DNA of 41,691 nt from a virus, in IMG/VR virus record IMGVR_UViG_3300047095_000520, positions 1-41,691 of that record, one strand, 5' to 3'. The notes beneath the pieces are model-generated. The model was given only the letters and a program-made list of their open reading frames with translations, searched no databases and had not been told where the DNA came from. This document shows, one piece after another, positions 38,887 through 41,691 of this stretch (positions are counted from its first letter, which is position 1; every line of letters starts with the position of its first letter). The position numbers were made by a program, and so were the translations under genes.

Positions 38887-38898
38887 AAGAATATTTAG
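38887..38898 (-). promoter_or_regulatory. Late promoter (CTAAATA-N5-ATG)
   Basis: CTAAATA on the minus strand at 38892-38898, TTCTT, then the ATG at 38886; it lies over the 3' end of the upstream gene. Confidence 0.65.
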
Positions 38899-39623
38899 AA
38901 GTTCAGTTTTTTACAATATCCTTTATAGCAATCCGCGACAACCCCATCATAGGGTTTTCTAGTTGGGACAGGGGTCGGGGTGGTGGTTGGTCTTCGTGTA
39001 GTCGTGGTTATTACAACTGGTGCGGGGGTTGTGGTAGGAGCAGGAGTTGTGGTAGTGGTGGTAGTCGTTTCACATGTCAATATGAAGTTATATACCGGGG
39101 GTATGAGGGTATTTGCTAGATTTCCGCTTACAGTTGTGGGTACTTGAAAGGGTTGTTTAAGAGTTATGATTTTTGGGATCGGATTTGTCTTAATACCATC
39201 GCCACTATATAGAAAAACACTGGCATCGCCTCTAACAGTTACATGACCGGACGGTGGTAGCTGGAATGCGCTTTCATTCCAACCTAACAGCACTTGAAAT
39301 GTATTATATCCCCATTGAGGAAGGTTGCTGGAGAACCTAGTTACCTTATAATCACTGGACCGATACTTTTGGGGCATCGTATAACCAGTATCCAGAGTGC
39401 CTATATACACAAAGGTCTTAGCTATGTCTGCACTACTGTTGACAGGCCATGTTTTTATGATAGAGCTTTGGGGAATGGACGTATTCGGCACTAATGCGAA
39501 TGGAACGGGCGATGGTCCGGTCTGATAGCTGCCTCCAACCGATACAAGATGCCGTACATCGGACGGATTCGCAAAATACACAGTAACTTCAATTACTACG
39601 AAGGTGTTTGGGCAAAAACTCAT
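38895..39623 (-). CDS. Virion adhesin with Thr/Pro-rich tail
   Basis: 242 residues. N-terminal beta domain of about 180 residues (FVVIEVTVYFANPSDVRHLV; HVTVRGDASVFLYSG), then a 45-residue Thr/Pro/Arg stalk (TTTTTTTPAPTTTPAPV) and the C-terminal CYKGYCKKLNF. Paralogous in architecture to 38116-38886. The ATG overlaps the upstream stop (ATGA), so it is co-translated with the lectin-like gene. Likely a late fibre or head-decoration protein. Confidence 0.65.
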   Translation of the reverse strand: MSFCPNTFVVIEVTVYFANPSDVRHLVSVGGSYQTGPSPVPFALVPNTSIPQSSIIKTWPVNSSADIAKTFVYIGTLDTGYTMPQKYRSSDYKVTRFSSNLPQWGYNTFQVLLGWNESAFQLPPSGHVTVRGDASVFLYSGDGIKTNPIPKIITLKQPFQVPTTVSGNLANTLIPPVYNFILTCETTTTTTTTPAPTTTPAPVVITTTTRRPTTTPTPVPTRKPYDGVVADCYKGYCKKLNF

Positions 39624-40351
39624 GATGAAATCAGCGTTGTGATCGTGGTGTAGGTCGGACTGGCGGTACTTAAAGCAGTAAAGTCCATTATTTCATAAGT
39701 CGGGGCGAGTATATTGCCTTGTGAATGGAATAACTGGAGGTAAAAGGTTGATGGATCAATGGAAACACTGGATATAGGTGAGCAGAACGTGATTCCGGGG
39801 TACACTACCATATTGTCGTTTATAGTAGACAACTCCAAAGCTACCGTTGCCAGATTTATATAGTCTTCAGATGGTCTCCTATAGTCCACGTATAATAATC
39901 GTCCAGAGTTGCAGTAGCGGAACCTTAATGTCTGATAAGTTTTTAAAGAAGACGCTAAAACGAAGCTGGTATCCAGTGAAGATAGAGGAGAGTTGAAAAC
40001 TACCGTGTTTTTATAGTCTCTGATAACCAAACTGTTAGGATTTGTTGAGGATAGGGGTACCCCGCCCGCGACTGTGTTGGATAAGGCGTAAAACCCGGTG
40101 GAATCAAACGCAATAGAGACAACCCCAGCAGATAACGGGGTATTGCCCAAGTATCCCATGTAATGTCCGGGTACTCCTCCTGTCGTGGTAGGAGTGGTGG
40201 TTAAAAACGTGCAGAAACCGTGTTCGGTACCTGTTAAAGCATAGGTAAAGCTCCACACCACGTCCCAATTCATGTTATATGCGTTCTTCTGGTCTATTAC
40301 ACCGAAGAATTTAGCGGAAGATAGAAGGGATACATCGGATGGATATGCCAT
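39620..40351 (-). CDS. L-type lectin-like virion protein
   Basis: 243 residues. HGFCTFLTTTPTTTGGVPGHYMGYLGN, VVSIAFDSTGFYAL and LRFRYCNSGRLLYVDYR follow the legume (L-type) lectin-like jelly roll seen in marine phages (GFCTFL, LGY, IAFD). Such a domain would bind host surface glycans. The C-terminus is Thr/Ser-rich. It lies in an adhesin operon, starting 1 nt after the preceding gene. Assignment by pattern only. Confidence 0.6.
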   Translation of the reverse strand: MAYPSDVSLLSSAKFFGVIDQKNAYNMNWDVVWSFTYALTGTEHGFCTFLTTTPTTTGGVPGHYMGYLGNTPLSAGVVSIAFDSTGFYALSNTVAGGVPLSSTNPNSLVIRDYKNTVVFNSPLSSLDTSFVLASSLKTYQTLRFRYCNSGRLLYVDYRRPSEDYINLATVALELSTINDNMVVYPGITFCSPISSVSIDPSTFYLQLFHSQGNILAPTYEIMDFTALSTASPTYTTITTLISS

Positions 40352-40352
40352 T

Positions 40353-41249
40353 TTAGTAGGTTATTAGTAAGGAGACGATCCCATCAGAGGCGGGATTATT
40401 TGTTCCGTCATATTTCAGAATCATAACATCACATGAAGAGTTGCTTATAGCCCGTGTTCTAGCGTGACAATCTCCTGCCACCGATTCATCATGTAGGCTC
40501 GCTATTGCTATGGGGTGATAGATGTCGGGAATCGTGTTATATATAAATTTGTAGTTTCCCGGGCTATTATATATTACCGACAACACGTCACGACTACATG
40601 ACGCGTCTATCGCGGATAAACTTCCATTATATCTGGCGAATATTTGGTTGGTCTTGAGAACCACGTTCGACGATAGAAGATTTACAGCGGTATTATCAGC
40701 GGATAACCCGTTTACTTTCACGTTTAACCCACTGGATATTGTGACTGTGTTTGTGGAGACAGTTGAAAAAGGAATTTTGGCAGATAATGTTATCTGGTTC
40801 GTGCCTCCGTCAAGAATTATCGGAGCTTTAACTATACTTGAGTGTAGAATACCCGCAGATAACGCATTGAGCGATAGGTTTCCAGTCGCGGTTGTGTTAT
40901 TTACGTCGATATAATCACTGCCCACGTATGTCAGACTTGGGAGGGCTTGCCAACTTGATATGGACGTTGATAGTCCTCCTTTATATACATATAAACCCTT
41001 TCTATCTGAGTCATATGCTATGTCTCCGCTAATAGGAGAGGTGAAAGAGGACTCCACGTTAGGAGCGATCCCTAAAAACTTGTTGCCCACGACAGTTCCC
41101 CCACTTAACCCATCAATAGTACCAATGAATAGGCGGGATATGTCGTTTGCGAACGCTAATTCACCGGAAGCAGGGACAACTTGTTGTCTTTCGACATTTG
41201 TACCCTGTCTGGTTATCAACTTGAGAATGGTGTTTTGGAGAATTTCCAT
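40353..41249 (-). CDS. Tail or head fibre-like protein
   Basis: 298 residues. The N-terminus RQGTNVERQQVVPASGELAF and GDIAYDSDRKGLYVYKG resemble the repeats that attach phage tropism-determinant and fibre proteins (xGELAYxxDxxRLFIG). The middle is beta-helix-like (repeated SAGILHSSIVKAPIIL, NLSLNAL patterns), and the C-terminus is a small beta domain. Probably a trimeric fibre. Two nucleotides separate it from the lectin-like gene. Membership by pattern only. Confidence 0.62.
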   Translation of the reverse strand: MEILQNTILKLITRQGTNVERQQVVPASGELAFANDISRLFIGTIDGLSGGTVVGNKFLGIAPNVESSFTSPISGDIAYDSDRKGLYVYKGGLSTSISSWQALPSLTYVGSDYIDVNNTTATGNLSLNALSAGILHSSIVKAPIILDGGTNQITLSAKIPFSTVSTNTVTISSGLNVKVNGLSADNTAVNLLSSNVVLKTNQIFARYNGSLSAIDASCSRDVLSVIYNSPGNYKFIYNTIPDIYHPIAIASLHDESVAGDCHARTRAISNSSCDVMILKYDGTNNPASDGIVSLLITY

Positions 41250-41252
41250 ATA

Positions 41253-41691
41253 TTAGTAGTTGTAAATTGGTATAGCGAATCTTGCTATTGGTTGTCCGGT
41301 TCTAGATGAGAATCCGCCTTCGAATGTTATAAATCCTGCGGAAGATAGAACTACTACCTCAACACTTCCTTCATAACCCGGGGTTTCGCTTACTGCGAAT
41401 GCAGATAGCGTAGAAATCGCAGTTGTGATCGTATATGAGTCAAATGCGGTGAGAGAGGGCGCGAAAGTTGAAAGAGAACTTAGAGTCTGGTTTGGCCATC
41501 CGTTTACTGTTACGTTGGGGGAAGCGTAATCAGTTATTCCCATCAAGGTTTTATAGATGGCGGGTTCTAAGCTTTGGACTCTCCCATATCTATCAGACGA
41601 AATCTTTGGTAGTAGTATCGTACTTGATAACCCTCCGTTATCTGTAGTACTATATAATTGTCTGTTGGAGATATACATCGAACTGTCTCCT
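41253..41691 (-). CDS. Fibre-like protein, 5' end beyond the window
   Basis: At least 145 codons; the frame is open to the right edge, and an internal ATG at 41678 would start MYISNRQLYSTTDNGGLSS. Upstream codons read GDSS, which matches the GD-x-AYDSDRKGLYVYKGG pattern of the neighbouring fibre protein, so the true start is probably outside the window. The end is beta-rich (SVEVVVLSSAGFITFEGGFSS). Late, probably part of the same adhesin operon. Confidence 0.55.
   Translation of the reverse strand, partial: GDSSMYISNRQLYSTTDNGGLSSTILLPKISSDRYGRVQSLEPAIYKTLMGITDYASPNVTVNGWPNQTLSSLSTFAPSLTAFDSYTITTAISTLSAFAVSETPGYEGSVEVVVLSSAGFITFEGGFSSRTGQPIARFAIPIYNY

Noticed and set aside
1-41691. CRISPR array, tRNA or rRNA genes, insertion sequences
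   Set aside because: No regularly spaced repeats, cloverleaf with CCA-type end, or transposase motifs were noticed by eye; a tRNAscan run would be needed to exclude tRNAs firmly.

Overview
This window is a fragment of a T4-like myovirus genome (dsDNA, Caudoviricetes), probably from an aquatic host. It encodes much of the T4 replication, recombination and late-transcription set: UvsY, UvsW, the late sigma factor gp55, gp47/gp46, DNA polymerase gp43, UvsX, helicase gp41 (split by an intein), gp59, SSB gp32, sliding clamp gp45 and primase gp61, plus PhoH. No rRNA, tRNA or CRISPR array was seen. The host cannot be named from the sequence. Shine-Dalgarno sequences are rare.

Layout. 1-7.5 kb: mostly minus strand. 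It holds homing endonucleases, a P-loop kinase, a YopX protein and a run of small late (virion-like) proteins with a retropepsin-like protease; PhoH is on the plus strand. 7.5-8.0 kb: an intergenic region with opposed promoters, and a late gene. 8.0-20.8 kb: a plus-strand replication/recombination block (uvsY, uvsW, 55, 47, 46, a glycosyltransferase, 43, uvsX), with one late gene inside it. 20.8-23.0 kb: a large late protein and a D12-class adenine methyltransferase on the minus strand. 23.0-34.0 kb: a second plus-strand block (GT2 glycosyltransferase, gp41 split by an intein with a free-standing endonuclease gene inside, small ORFan cassettes, a DHH phosphoesterase, a protease-like protein, 59, 32, 45, 61). 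34.0-35.3 kb: three late minus-strand proteins. 35.3-37.3 kb: plus-strand accessory genes, including a membrane zinc-ribbon protein and an ATP-grasp enzyme. 37.2-41.7 kb: minus strand, with a glycosyltransferase and virion adhesins: two Thr/Pro-rich mucin-like proteins, a lectin-like protein and fibre-like proteins. The last one runs off the right edge.

Regulation. Two promoter classes can be read by eye. The early class is TTGAC(A/T), a 16-17 nt spacer, a TA-rich -10 often preceded by GTGC, and then 6-7 nt to the start codon. The late class is (T/C/G/A)TAAATA followed by exactly 5 nt and the start codon, and it fits the encoded gp55 sigma factor. In both classes the predicted +1 falls on the A of the ATG, so much of this phage's mRNA is predicted to be leaderless. 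gp32 is the clear exception: it has a G-free tandem-repeat leader that looks like an autoregulatory operator.

A second genome-wide pattern is a short N-terminal helix on at least nine of the late or late-cotranscribed proteins. Each ends near an (L/I)-x-E tripeptide, the cleavage consensus of the T4 prohead protease. These may be internal head proteins that carry capsid-targeting peptides.
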